Counted from the first letter of the stretch, positions 10,973-23,021 are shown. The stretch is 64,000 nucleotides of DNA from Canna indica (GCA_034359265.1 CP136896.1:5921501-5985500), one strand, 5' to 3'. A program made the numbers and translations. Notes: generated from the letters alone by a model not told the origin.

Positions 10973-12289
10973 TGATGACATGTATATTTTTCATCTTAAG
11001 TTGTTTATTTTCATGCTAAACTCGAATTAAATATTTCCTAATATGTGGTTATTGTTATGTTTAATATTTAGACAACAAAGTATGAAAAGAAATAAAAAAG
11101 AAGTCTCCTTGCATATTTTTGGAAGCTAGAAATTGGAAAGAAAGATGGAGATGGTCGCCATGCCTTAGACGTGCCCACGCCTTAGTGAAGATACATGTGG
11201 TAGAATAAAAAATTACCAATTTCAAGGATGTAAATTTATTTCCAGCTTCTCATACAAATTTAGATTCTCCTTTTGTGTCTAAAATATTAAATCAAGATAT
11301 TTGGTTGTTAGTTTATTAACGTGTATGGTTGATTTAATTTTTCTTTCTATTTTAGTTAGGTTTGTGAATTCTCCTATAAAAGGAGAAAAGTACGTTGTAA
11401 TGAACAAGGGAGTTTTTAGCTTTAGTTTTTATGCTTTGTTTTTTAGTCTTTTAATTTCAGTTTAGAATTAAGTTTTTCAACTGGGCAAAAATATTTTAAA
11501 GAGATGTTTGTCTTTGCGATGCGTGGTTAATTCTCCTTTATCTAACTAAAAGACGTTCGACGTTTCGGTTCTACTCGGATTGTGAGATCTCTATGTGCTT
11601 AATTTTCTCATGATTTCTAGTATTCATTTATTTCCTGCAATAATTTACCTATTGATCATTTTTAATTGTTGGTCTATTACCGGATTATTAGGACAATAGT
11701 TTACCTTTCAGTATGGTTATTCCATGCCGAATTGAGAGGTTGTTGTTCAATCTGTACTAAGGGAATTTTTGAATTAATTTGACATGTGAGATTGTTGTTC
11801 AATTCATATAGTCTATTAAAATCGATGATCCCAAGAACTTTAGCTATTGATAGTTCCATAGAGTGTCTCTAGGAATACTAATCAATAAGGGCTTAATAAC
11901 AACGCTTGTTTAGATTAACCATGGATTTAAAAAAGATCGGGGTTCTTAGTGCTTGTCTACTACCAAACCAATTTGCTTGAAATAAAGGAACTCATCCTTT
12001 GTGTCTATGATCAATCCTACGAATCGAAATCGAGAACGTACCTTTAGCTAGGCTTTTCTCTCGTTGATTTCTCCTCAAATTTTAATTATTATTTTTAGTT
12101 ACTATTTTTAATTATTATTTTTATTTACGTCTTCTTGCATCTAATCAAATCCCTCTTTTTTCATTTCTTTTAATTTTTGGTTTTGAAAGAATTTGAAACT
12201 ATTCAGTCTCTGTGGATTCGATCCTACTTGTCACGACTACAAAATATCAAGAAGTATGTATTTATTTTTGGTGGATTCGACACTCATCA
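10973..12289 (+). repeat. 5' LTR of the Athila/Tat-type element
   Basis: 1317 bp, TG...CA bounded, colinear with the 1319 bp 3' LTR. Shared landmarks: cttagacgtgcccac near 11165 and 16026, and gagtttttagctttagtttt near 11410 and 16266. Confidence 0.93.
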
Positions 12290-12294
12290 AATTT

Positions 12295-12312
12295 TGGCGT
12301 CGTTGCCGAGGA
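12295..12312 (+). other. Primer binding site, tRNA-Asp type
   Basis: tggcgtcgttgccgagga differs at two positions from the complement of the plant tRNA-Asp 3' end as I recall it (tggcgccgttgccgggga). It begins five bases after the LTR. Confidence 0.8.
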
Positions 12313-12479
12313 CTGGTAATAATGAGTTTAAATTCTTTTGTTAACCAGTTTTGACTGTGCAGACAGATTAGACGTGGGTGTGTCTTAACATTGATGGTCA
12401 GATCTGATCGCATAGGAGAACTCATATACGATCTTGAGATTGAAAAGACTGTTAGAAGTCTAAGAAAGGCGATCCAACA

Positions 12480-13600
12480 GCGAGGCAAACACGTTTGAGC
12501 ACCCTCATCTTCAACAGCAGACAAGACGTGGGCACACCTTTACTGACTTTGCGCGAACTGGTTGTTGCATCTTTTAACCAACCATCATTATGCATCACTT
12601 ACCCGGAATTAGAGGTAAACTTTAAATTAAAATCTGGACTAATACATCTCTTACCTATTTTAACCAATCATCATGATGGATGCAGCAAGTGGTGGGGCTA
12701 TAGTGAACAAAACTCCCCATGCCGCTAGAGAATTAATCTCCATCATGGCTGCTAATTCACAACAATTTGGGATTCGACAAGAACCTTCAAGAGAAGTAAA
12801 TGAGGTAAATGTGTCCTTCCTTGAATCTAAAATTACTCATCTAACTACTATAGTTCAGAATTTGGTTGTAGGAAATACATCACAAGTTAAAGTATGTGGG
12901 ATTTGTGTCGTCGCTGGTCATCTCACCAACATGTGCCCTACCCTTCAAGAGGACACACAAGAACAAGCTAACGCCGTCAGAGGATTCCCAGGTCCTCCAC
13001 AAAGGAAACTTGATCCATATTCAAACACCTACAATTCAGGTTGGAGGAATCATCCAAACTTAAGTTACGAGACAAGGCAATCAAATTTTCAGCACAAACC
13101 ACTTGTCCCACCATAACAATTCTTTTCAAACTCAGGTACATCTCTTAAAAAAATCGTTAAATAACTTGCAATTAGTACACAATAATTCCAACATGAAACA
13201 AACGCGAGCATAATGTAAACAAAAGCAAGCATTCAAATTTTGGAGCATCAAATGAGCCAATTGGCGTCATCTCTAAGTAAGCTGGAATCTCAAGGCAAAC
13301 TGCCCTCACAAACTGTCATCAACCCAAAACAGAATGCTAATGCAATAACTCTGAGAAGTGGGAAAGAGTTAGTAGAACCCAATCTGCCAAAACGTGGACA
13401 CACCCTAGAAATAGAACCTAGTTTGCCAAGACCTGGGCACGCCTTAGAGACAGAAACTGAAACTGAAGTTACTGCTAACCAAAAATAAAATGAACCAAAA
13501 CAGCCGAGAATATTGGTGATCAATCCTCCATTTCCAAAAAGATTAGCCACGTCTAAGAAGGAAAATGAAGAAATGATATCCTTGAGACTTTTCGCAAAGT
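12480..13600 (+). pseudogene. gag remnant of the Athila/Tat-type element
   Basis: Frame 12495-12700 carries the start of the capsid region (LRELVVASFNQ, YPELEV, LKSGLIHLLP). It jumps within a few residues to a region that normally lies far downstream (DAASGGAIVNKTPHAAREL at about 12673), so most of the central capsid domain is deleted. A CCHC zinc knuckle follows (CGICVVAGHLTNMC, about 12895-12936), then the linker with NAITLRSGKEL at about 13340. Several stops and frame changes break it up. The products would be the packaging and nucleocapsid protein of the element; here they are not functional. Confidence 0.8.
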
Positions 13601-13601
13601 T

Positions 13602-14462
13602 GAAATAAATATTCCCTTACTTGACGTCATTAAGCAAATACCTCGGTATACCAAATTTCTCAAAGAATTGTGCCCTAACAAGAAAAGGTTAATTGGTAAT
13701 GAAAAGGTAAGTGTGGGAGGAAATGTTTCCGTTGTAAGTCAAAGAAAATTACTTCCCAAATGCAAGGATCAAAGTATGTTCGCTATTTCTTGCAAGATAC
13801 GCAACATTGGTATAAAAAGAGCTATGTGTGATTTAGGAGCATCTACAAATGTCATGTCATTGTCTATTTATCCATCTTTAAATATTGGTCCATTGGAAAA
13901 GACGGGTGTGATCATTCAATTAGTCGACAGGTCGGTTGTTTACCCCGAAGGGGTGTTGGAAGATGTTTTAGTTCAAATAAATAATTTAGTCTTTCTTACA
14001 TATTTTTTTGTACTCAATAGGGAGGAAGACACATCTTCCAACTCATCAGAAATTTTGCTTGGAAGATCATTTCTTAGCACAGCTAGGACAAAAATAGATG
14101 TGTATGATGGCACACTCACTATGGAATTTGATGGGGAAGACATCAAATTCAATGTTTATGATGTCATAAAATTTACTAGCAAAAATCTTTGTGTTAACAG
14201 TATTGATTTTATTGGCATTTCAGCTCACAAAACATTTAATTTGAGTGTTATGGACATGAATATCAATCTGGACAGTATTGAAATTGATTATGAAAATAAT
14301 TTGCAGGTTGAAATAAAGACGCCCAAAACCACAGAAACTAATGCTTCATACCTAGAACCATCTATTTCTCGTGCTAAGCTTCTACATTATATTATGCAGA
14401 TACCGCAATTGGAATTGCGGCCGCTGCCTAGGCATCTAAAATACGCAACCGAAGTTACGTGA
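13602..14462 (+). pseudogene. Retrotransposon aspartic protease, with pol truncated after it
   Basis: Open frame of nearly 290 codons without a proper ATG, continuing the gag-pol linker (LLDVIKQIPRYTKFLKELC). The retropepsin-like domain has active-site motif DLGAS (CDLGASTNVMSLSIY at about 13829), the flap region and ILLGRSFLSTA near the C-terminus. It runs on to LPRHLKYA, normally the junction to reverse transcriptase, and stops seven codons later. RT is therefore deleted rather than merely mutated. The protease core itself looks unbroken. Confidence 0.85.
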
Positions 14463-15829
14463 AATATAGCAGTATTGTCTAGCCTAGGACAATAAACAAT
14501 GGTGCTTTTGGGAGGCAACCCAAGCATTATTTCTTAGTATTTACTTTTGCATAATTTTCTTTTCAATTTCTTTAGATCTATTTTTCTTTTTCTTTTACTT
14601 CTGATTTTAATTTCTTCACATTATCTTTTGGCAAAGGGTGAATTCGATACTAATGGTAGAGCTTTGATCATAATTCTAAAAGAAAAAGAAGATAACATTT
14701 AAAAGGCAAACTTAAAATTTTAGTGATGACTACGCCTAAAACTCAAGGCAGTAGCAAGCGGCCTCTATCCCTCCTCCAATATTCAGGGAAGTTCTCGTTT
14801 TCCCAATCTGCTCTTATTTTGCTCTGAAATTATTTTGAATCACATTAGGGACAATGTGAATTTTAAGTGTGGGGAGGGGTCTATTTTGCATGATAATTGT
14901 TTTTGTTCAAATATGACTTTTCTAAAATCAACTTGCATGAGAATTGAACTTTTAAATGCTGAAATTTTGTAGCTAGCTAAAATTTTATGGGAATCACAAT
15001 TATGTTTCTAGTTGCATTTTTTCTTTGGTATTTTTCGTGTTGCACATTTTTTATAAGTCCTTTTGAAATCTTATCCTAGATTTTTTTTTAGCTCATACAT
15101 TTCAATTACTATCTTGAAATGAACAACCCAATTCATTGTGTCTTGATGTCTTAATTGAATTACAATAGGGAGCTAATATGAACAAGGCATTTCTCATCTC
15201 TCCACACGATGTATGATTATCTCTTGATGAACTCTCAGAATTTCAAGATACAATAGGCTTTAAAACAACCATGTCTACTTAGTTTTATCTTACACAGTAG
15301 GAATTTTACCTTGTTATGCCTTAAGTTTGAATTCAAAAAAGAAAAAGAAAAAAAAAGCACCATTACTCCGTTGATCATCAAAGATCATGAGTAGAGCTAG
15401 TAGCCACCTAGAATTGTGATCAACTAAGTAATCGAATTCATGCATCACCAATGTATGTCCTCGTGTCAAAAGATTGTATGGCATTCTAGGCAAGGAACTT
15501 AGATTCAAATAAGTCAATTGATTAGTAACCAGGTGCATGCATCACCAATGTATGTCCTCACCACATGTGGGATTCTTTTTGAAATTTATATGTGTGCTTA
15601 AAACTTTTTAGCCTTTGTATCTTGTACCATGAATGTGCATTTAGATAGTTATGAATATGTGTGGAGTAATGAGATTTCATTGTAAAAAATTAACTTACTA
15701 TTGTCTTTTAGTTTGGGTTATTAAGACTTTATGATGCGAGCTAAGATAAGATAAGATGAATTTTAAAGAGCGTGATTGTTCGATTTGAGTCGTGCTTGAG
15801 GACAAGCACCGTTTAAGTGTGGGAAGATT
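14463..15829 (+). other. 3' untranslated leader and polypurine tract of the element
   Basis: Non-coding. It starts with the conserved block ending gggaggcaacccaagc, and includes gtgtggggaggg (about 14869) and a second gtgtgggaaga just before the 3' LTR at 15830, either of which could act as a plus-strand primer tract. Short open frames here are not genes. Confidence 0.7.
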
Positions 15830-17148
15830 TGATGACATGTATATTTTTCATCTTAAGTTGCTTATTTTCATGCTAAATTTGAATTAAATACTTCCTAATA
15901 TATATGTGGTTATTGTTATGTTTAATATTTAGGCAATAATGTATGAAAAGAAATAAAAAAGAAGTCTTCTTGCACGTTTTTGGAAGCTAAAAATTGGAAA
16001 TAAAGTTGGACCTGGTCGTCGTGCCTTAGACGTGCCCACACCTTAGTGAAGATACATGTGGAAGAATTAGAAATTACCAATTTCAGGGATGAAAATTTAT
16101 TTTCAGTTTCCCATACAAATTTGGACTCTCCTTTTGTGTCTAAAATATTAAACCAAGATATTTGATTATTAGTTTATTACCTTGTATGGTTGATTTGATT
16201 TTTCTTTCTATTTTAGTTAGATTTGTGAATTCTCTTGTAAAATGAGAAAAGTTGTAATGAACTAGGGAGTTTTTAGCTTTAGTTTTTATGCTTTGTTTTT
16301 TAGTCTTTTAATTTCAGTTTAGAATTAAGTTTTTCAACGGGGCAGAAATATTTTAAAGAGATGTTTGTCTTTGCGATGCGTGGCTAATTCTCTTTTATCT
16401 AACTAAAGGACGCTCCATGTTTCGATTCTACTCGGATTGTGAGATCTCTATGTGCTTAGTTTTCTCTTGATTTTTAGTATTCATTTATTTTGCTGCAATA
16501 ATTTATCTATTGATCATTTTTAATTGTTGGTATGTTATCGGGTTATTATGATAATAGTTTGCCTTTTGGTATGACTGTTCCATGCGGGATTTAGAGGTAA
16601 TTAGTCGAGGTTGTTAATCAATTCGTACTAAGAGAATTCTTGAAATAATTTGACATGTGAGATTGTTGTTCAATTCATATAGTCTATTAAAATCGATGAT
16701 CCCAAGAACTTTAGCTATTAATAATTCCATAGAGTGTCTCTAGGAATACTAATCTATAAGGGTTTAATCGCAACGCTTGTTTGGATTAACCATATATTTA
16801 AAGAAGATTGCGGTTCTTAGCGCTTGTCTACGACCAAACTGATTTGCTATAAATAAAGGAACTCGTCCTTTGTGTCTATGATCAATCATACGAACCGAAA
16901 TTGAGAACGTACCTTTAGCTAGGGTTTTCTCTCATTGATTTCTCCTCAAATTTTAATTACTGTTTTTAATTATTATTTTTATTTACGTCTTCTTGCATCT
17001 AATCAAATTCCCTCTTTTTTTCTTTCTTTTAATTTTTTATTTTGAAAGAATTTGTAACTAATGAGTCTATGTAGATTCGACCATACTTGTCACGACTACA
17101 AAATCTTTAAAAATAAGTATTTATTTTCGATGAATTTAACACTCATCA
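15830..17148 (+). repeat. 3' LTR of the Athila/Tat-type element
   Basis: 1319 bp, colinear with the 5' LTR and followed directly by the TSD CCACT at 17149-17153. Confidence 0.93.
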
Positions 17149-17366
17149 CCACTTAACTTTCTATTGTACTAATTAAACCATGCTTTGTCCTATCGTTCAA
17201 CTTGCAGCTCTAAGTCATATGCAATAAATCAGAAAATAAGAAGGTCGAGTAAACACGGGACCACAGCTTGCTATGTATTAACATGTTTCTATGACTAATG
17301 AAGTTGATAGATATACAAGGATTCCCTGATCACCAAAAAAAGAGAAACTAAACAAATATATGTGTA

Positions 17367-18240
17367 TGTTAGGTATTGATTCAAATTGGATTCGAATCGA
17401 TTCAAATGAGATTTATCGCATCCAAATCAAAATTGATTTGATCAAGATTTAGTTAAATCCATTATTAAGTCCAAATGATTTTATTATTAAAATTTTATGG
17501 GCTGAAATGTGAGTTTTTTAAATGGCAACACATATCTCAGGTGATCGAGCAATAGCTTTACAATCATATTAAATATTTAATATGTTTATTGGACAAAGAG
17601 AAAAAGGTGGAGCAACACACACATCACATAAAAGAAGCGCCTCAATAAGTAGTCCATTATTGACTTTTTCAGCACCGCCTCTTGGAATTTAATTTACCGC
17701 CTCAACTGCTTTAATTTCGGACATGGCTTCCAATTTATTTGGTCAATCTTTCAAGTATGATTTGATCGAATGGCTCTGCTCATTATTTGCATAATTTTTT
17801 TTACCATGGATCGACTATTCTTACTAGTACATAAGGGAGTCTAATATGCAGTTTCAGATCATCCACACCAAGAGAAAATCCCACATGTGAGAGTTTCAGA
17901 GATCCAGAAAATTAAGAGTGCCGCTACGACCCTTTTTCCAATGAGTGTTCATTCTTAGTTTTCGATATACAGCAGTAGGAGTTCAATTTCAAGACAGATC
18001 GTGCAGAGACAGTGTTTCTACTCCGTACCGATTTCAGGTTCAATTTATTTAAGACAGCTTGTTGTATTCTGAAAGGGATTTAGATTATTGTCGATCTTAT
18101 TGTAAGGTTTTTTTCTGAAATTAATAAAGCAGACTCATTTTCTCCCCGTGGACGTGAGATTGGCACCCCGCCGAGTCCGAACCACGTTAACCTTATTTTG
18201 TTTTTTATTTTTCTACATTATTATTATCAGATTTGATTTT
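17367..18240 (+). mobile_element. Probable Ty1/copia solo LTR or LTR remnant
   Basis: Begins TGTTAGGTATTGATTC. Near its end it carries the string ctccccgtggacgtgag, then gccgagtccgaaccacgtt, which recurs in Tork/TNT-type Copia LTRs just downstream of the poly-A region. A similar tail is present at 58.97-59.03 kb. No internal copia domains and no clear TSD were found; the right border is estimated. Confidence 0.45.
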
Positions 18241-19092
18241 TCATTTCTTTCGCCAGATTTGAATTTTGTAGATTCTTCATAAAATATCCTAAATTTTTTA
18301 ACAGTGTATATATATACCGCTTTCTAGAGTCCCTGCTTTGATATAATTAGTGGAGACGATGACCTCCTTGAAAACGAATGCACAGAGGTTTTGGCAATTA
18401 TAATTTCCTCGTGCATTCCACATTATAATTATCTTCATTTAATCTAATTAAAAATGCTTGCTTTTTGATCTTTTGGATGATGGCTTTACTATTAAAACTT
18501 TCTAGCTTATATTCTTTGGATCGGGTGTCAACTTTAGGCAGCTCTAAAATGTAATAAATATGTAGATAATGATGGAAAACAGCCTCCAATGCACTCATTT
18601 CTTAAAAATACTATATCCTGAGATCATGTAAATCTTTGCTTTACAGAGAGGAGCCATCAAAGCTGAACTTTGCATTAGCTGAATCATGTATACTTCCTAA
18701 AGTTCCTCTAAATTATAATTACCAAATACCAACTTTATGATTAAAAATACACTGCTATAATTATCATTTATCATGGTCTCAATATTGAATTAGGTCAGCC
18801 ATAATGAATGAAAAGAGATTGTGATTTGCAGCCAGATGTAAGTGCAATCTAAATAGTAAATCTAGAAAAAAGAAAAGTCAGGAATATATGAATATGTATA
18901 CTTTGCATTTCAAATGTTAGTCTGCATCCACTGCAGTCTTACATGACTTTTTGTTTTCTGCTTGTGGTAAATATATATATATATCAAAAGCAGCCGCAAA
19001 ACTTGTTTCCTTTTCTAACCTTACAGCAGTAGCTAGAAAATCTAATTCAATGATAGTATTTGTCATGTTAAGAATTAAGATCCTGCAAATAT
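18241..19092. other. Intergenic, 3' flank of the MYB gene
   Basis: AT-rich with a short (ta)n run at 18307-18316 and another at 18969-18982. A 66-codon minus frame at 18398-18598 has no recognisable domain. Part of 18900-19092 is probably the MYB 3' UTR. Confidence 0.35.
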
Positions 19093-20155
19093 TCAGATAT
19101 GAGGCAGTTCATCAAGCTCTCCTGCTTCCATGAAAAGCTGCAACCAATAATTCATTCCCTCATCTGTTCCAGAAGAGCAGAACGATGTCAAGGAGTCCTC
19201 GAGACTCCACACTGCACCACAGTCAATTAGGGATGCATCGGACCACAGGTTCTCATCAATATCATCCGAGAGTTGGCACGAAGAAACCATGGTTTCTTCT
19301 TTGATATCTGCACTAGTAGCATCTCCCACTTTGCTAAACGAATTCGTGATGACAGAGGTTGAGTTCTCGCTGCAGGAGGACAGAGGGTGGGGGCTTGCAA
19401 ATTCCTGTCGGTTTGGCTTGATTGCATCAAGATCAGTCTTTGATTCTGCTCGGCTCTTTCGTTTGGAATCTTGAAAGCTTTGGTTTGGTTTGATTCGTTT
19501 TTTCAAGTGGGTGTGCCAGACGTTCTTGATCTCATTGTCCGTTCGTCCGGGTAGCTTCGCTGCTATTGCTGACCACCTGCAGGCAGAATAGATTGACTGA
19601 TAAGAGGAAGATGCCTAGATATTGAACAGTGTGCTCGATCATGAATAAACTTCACCAACTTGGAAGACTAAATTACTCAGTGAAACCAAACAAAAAAGAA
19701 TCTTTTTGATGCTTTCACTGTCTCATTAATTTACACTCCCAAACCAAAACCTCCCCAAGTTATTTCTGCAACTAATTATTGGCTTTACATCTTGAAGAAT
19801 ACCTATTGCCGAGTAGTTCATGCAGCTTGATGATGGTCTCTTCTTCCTCCTCGGAAAAGTTGCCTCTTTTAATATCCGGCCGGAGGTAATTAATCCACCG
19901 GAGTCTGCAACTCTTGCCACACCTCAGCAGACCTGGAGATTAAGCGAGCTCAACAATGTCAATGAACCCTTATTTCCCTTCTAAATCAAGAAGAGATCAA
20001 CTGAACATATATATATATATACCAGCTTGTTTGGGGAGAGCTCGCCAGTTGTCGTGGCCGTGCTGCTGGATGTAGGCAATCAGCACGCGGTCTTCTTCCG
20101 GCGTCCATGGCCCCTTCTTCAGGCCCATCTTCTCGCAGCAAGGAGCTCTCACCAT
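19093..20155 (-). CDS. R2R3-MYB transcription factor, subgroup 2-like (MYB13/14/15 type)
   Basis: Three exons on the minus strand: 20155-20023 (133 bp), 19932-19803 (130 bp) and 19576-19093 (484 bp), all GT/AG and in phase, giving 248 residues. Lengths of 133 and 130 bp are the classic first exons of plant R2R3-MYBs. R2 has W17, W37 and W57; R3 has F70, W89 and W108, with [11 protein letters not shown] before the last helix. The N-terminus [17 protein letters not shown] is standard. The acidic C-terminus contains [10 protein letters not shown], close to the IDExFWS(E/D) subgroup 2 motif, and ends with a hydrophobic/acidic stretch around [16 protein letters not shown]. Subgroup 2 members bind AC-type promoter elements and act in cold, defence, lignin or stilbene responses. 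DNA binding is well supported; the exact orthologue is inferred. Confidence 0.95.
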
Positions 20156-20215
20156 CTTGTTTTGTTCCGTCTTCTTCTTCCCCTCTTTCCCACCTCTTAC
20201 TGATCGAAGGCTTGC

Positions 20216-20223
20216 TATTTATA
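20216..20223 (-). promoter_or_regulatory. Candidate TATA box of the MYB gene
   Basis: On the minus strand TATAAATA lies about 60 bp upstream of the MYB ATG at 20155, the expected distance for a short 5' UTR. It precedes a C/T-rich leader. Confidence 0.6.
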
Positions 20224-20460
20224 TCCACTGCCAAAACGTGGAACAGATGGGGGAAAAATAGCGTGTTTTGTTTATATTAAATTGAAGGTAAATAGTAGAC
20301 AGCGACTTCTTTGAAGGCGAATTTTGGAGTAATAATATTATTATTATTATCCTGGTCTTTTCTTAATTTATTTGGGTTGAAATTGATGCCTCCTAATTGG
20401 CTTAGCACTTGGAACTCCTGAGTAAATTCCATGAAATCTTCAGCTTGTATTTGTCACCAT

Positions 20461-21093
20461 TAGGGATGTCAACGGGGCGAGTTCGGGGCGGATAGTGCCA
20501 CACCCGCACCCGCACCCGCGATGGATATTCATCACCCACACCCTCGCGGGTAATTGATACCCGCGGATATCCGCGGATACCCATTTAATATATGACAAGA
20601 ATTTTTATTTTATTATAATAGTATACCACCAATGATTCTCATTTCACCACTAATAATAACTTGGTTGAGAAACATTAATCCATAAAATAAACTACGTAAT
20701 AATTAAATTCTAAATCATAAAATTATCTTAAGAAATATCAATAATCATTTATGCAACGTTAAATTTAAAACCAAAATTAAATTTAAAATTAAGGTACTTT
20801 CATTTAAAATTGGAAATTGATATCCTAAAAATATATTATATTTAGATTTATTTTTAAATTTTCCATTAAATATTAATATATAAATTTATAAATTTAATTT
20901 TTCATATATATTGACGGGTAGCGGGTATCCGCGGGTGTGGATAGTATAGTATCCACACCCGTACCCGTTTATTAAATGGATAAAAATTTATACCCGTACT
21001 CGTACCCGTGGGTATAATATATTTACCATACTCGACCCGTGTCGGGTAAATATCCGCGGGTATCCGCAGGTACGAGTAATATTATCATCCCTA
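20461..21093. mobile_element. hAT-type non-autonomous element upstream of the MYB gene
   Basis: Perfect 8 bp duplication GTCACCAT at 20453-20460 and 21094-21101. Ends are tagggatgtcaa and, complementary, tagggatgataa. Both subterminal zones are packed with acccgc / gcgggta repeats (for example atccgcgggt), while the core is AT-rich. The ACCCG/CGGGT open frame on the minus strand is a by-product. It sits about 240 bp upstream of the MYB TATA box. Confidence 0.88.
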
Positions 21094-21101
21094 GTCACCA
21101 T

Positions 21102-22310
21102 AGACTAGAGGTCAGTCTATGTATATGTAGGTTAATATATATTATTAACAAATCACATTTTACCTAACAAAAATAATTTAGATTATATTCAAATAAAAAA
21201 ACAAAAATTATTACATATATTATGAATAAGAAATATAGCGTAAGCTGGTGGGAAAGGAGGAAAAGGAAGGCAAGCGGGTACACTTGATGCGAAAGAGCAC
21301 TACGACTCAAAAATTACCAAAAAATAATATTTGGACTTTATATTCATCGGGCTCAAAGTTAATAGTTGGAAGCAATAGTTCACATTGAACGATGTGTTGA
21401 CCTTTCTCTTTTTGGGCGCACCAAATCTTTCTCACCTTATGTGGAATAAATGAGTCAAAGTAATGTACTTGACATCATGTACGCATTCTCTGATTTATTC
21501 ATTGTAAATTGTATTTTTTTTTCTAGAAAATTGATACTGAGTCAATTGAAGTCTCCTCTATTAAATTAGGACTATATATACGATTCGGACTGATGAGGAA
21601 AAGACTGTCCACAATTGATTCGATTGGACTCGACGTGTTACACGACCAAAGACTCAAGTGTCGTTCAAATGAACATTTTGACTGCAATTGAAGTCTTCTT
21701 GTGATTTATACGCGTATATTAGTTATAAAGACTTGAATTTTAGTTTGAACTAGCGTCGGATGACACATAACGCATGAGAAGCCTGTCTCAATATTTAAGT
21801 TGCAATTATATTTATAGATATCTGGACGAGTGGATACATTTTATTAAATATATATATTAATAATGATTTAAAATATAGGAACTTTTTTTCAACCTTTTGT
21901 CAATTTAATCATTAATAGGCCGGATTGTTGACAGGTCGGATCATGTCAAGTCCGGTTTAACGGTAAAATAAACCCGACCCAATCAAGAATAATCGGGTTG
22001 GGTTGAGTTAGATCGGGTAGTCGGATGTACTCAATTACTTAACTGTATTTTTTTTGGCTCCACTGAGATGCAACAGTTGATTCAGAAAACTTCAAATTAA
22101 CTTATTCATACACAAGCAATTGATGTTGAGAATGAATCAATTCCTAAAACTATATCTATTAGACTATATAAAATTTGTTCAGGAAACAAGAGATTTTATT
22201 ATCTTGACCGATATGATTTGTTCAAACTAGTAACGAGGTGGTCAACTGTGGGTAGCACAGTTGGTGGCAGTATGTTAAATATTATTTAAAGATCTAAAGT
22301 TCAAATTCTA
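21102..22310. other. Intergenic, with a relic of a cgggt-rich hAT-type repeat
   Basis: Mostly AT-rich, no gene. About 21905-22025 carries ggtcggatcatgtc, aacccgacccaatc and atcgggttgggttgag, resembling the interior of the short hAT elements elsewhere in this window, but with no detectable ends. Confidence 0.35.
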
Positions 22311-22323
22311 TTATGATCATCTA

Positions 22324-22713
22324 TTATAATTTTTTATCTTTGTTATAAAAAAAAAAATTAATAACGAGGTGCTTGCTCATGGAAAGAAAAGCATGACCCA
22401 AGTGTGTCCCTGCTGCTTCAATGGCATCAGCCAGCGTCTTCTCTGAATCAGAAAACCTGTAGGTCCTTGATTCCTGCTTTTGTATCCATCCAGGTTTGTG
22501 GATACATGAGATGCAACCTACTTCTTTATTGAACATCTAAAAATGGCAACAATAAAAAGAGAAAAATTTCTGGATGTTGAAGGTTAGAGCAAAAGCCAAG
22601 CTTTCTCCAAAAATTAAATAAACCTTTTCAGCAATGGGCAGAGACAAATTGAATGAAATAGGTCCTCCACCACCACCAGTAAAGGATTGAAATATGACGT
22701 TGTTAAGGTGATT
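22324..22713 (-). pseudogene. Unrecognised two-exon gene fragment
   Basis: On the minus strand a short open segment (about 22713-22625, ending in [12 protein letters not shown]) meets a GT donor. A plausible AG acceptor (ccatttttag) follows, then 70 codons at 22536-22327 (MFNKEVGCISCIHKPGW, then FSDSEKTLADAIEAAGTHL). Both sides are phase 0, so they splice in frame. The composition is more protein-like than the surroundings, but I do not recognise the family and no further exons are visible. It may be a captured or degraded piece of a host gene. Confidence 0.3.
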
Positions 22714-23021
22714 GAATCTTGATCAGGATGTGGCTTAAGCCTTAGAAAAAAGTAAGCTAAAAAATAAAAATTAAATTTTTGCATATAATTTTGTCCATAA
22801 AAAAGCTAAAAATTTATGATGAATGCTAGTCTCAAAATCCTCAAGGCCACTAAAAATTAATTATTTAATACACTAAATCATTACTAAAAATCAGGCAATC
22901 TGCGACGGCGCTTTTGCAACAGCAAGGGTTGTGATCGCAGATGTGACAGCTCTGCGATCGTGGGCCATGGGATCGTAGAGTCGCCACATCTGCGACGGCC
23001 TTGCGATTGAAATATTTATCG

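Larger units (their letters stand above)
10973..17148 (+). mobile_element. Complete but non-autonomous Ty3/gypsy element, Athila/Tat-type
   Basis: Two LTRs (10973-12289 and 15830-17148, both starting TGATGACATG and ending CACTCATCA) enclose a 3540 bp interior. A perfect 5 bp duplication CCACT lies at 10968-10972 and 17149-17153, so this is one undisturbed insertion. The primer site is complementary to the 3' end of tRNA-Asp, as usual for Athila/Tat. The interior holds a damaged gag and an aspartic protease. It then passes straight into the typical 3' leader (gggaggcaacccaa at about 14510) and a purine-rich tract before the 3' LTR. RT, RNase H and integrase are absent, so it could move only with another element's enzymes. 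The LTRs differ by scattered substitutions and small indels, suggesting an old insertion. Confidence 0.93.

Noticed and set aside
20402..21093. 60-residue minus frame rich in Tyr/Pro/Arg
   Set aside because: Translation of the acccgc repeats of the hAT MITE.
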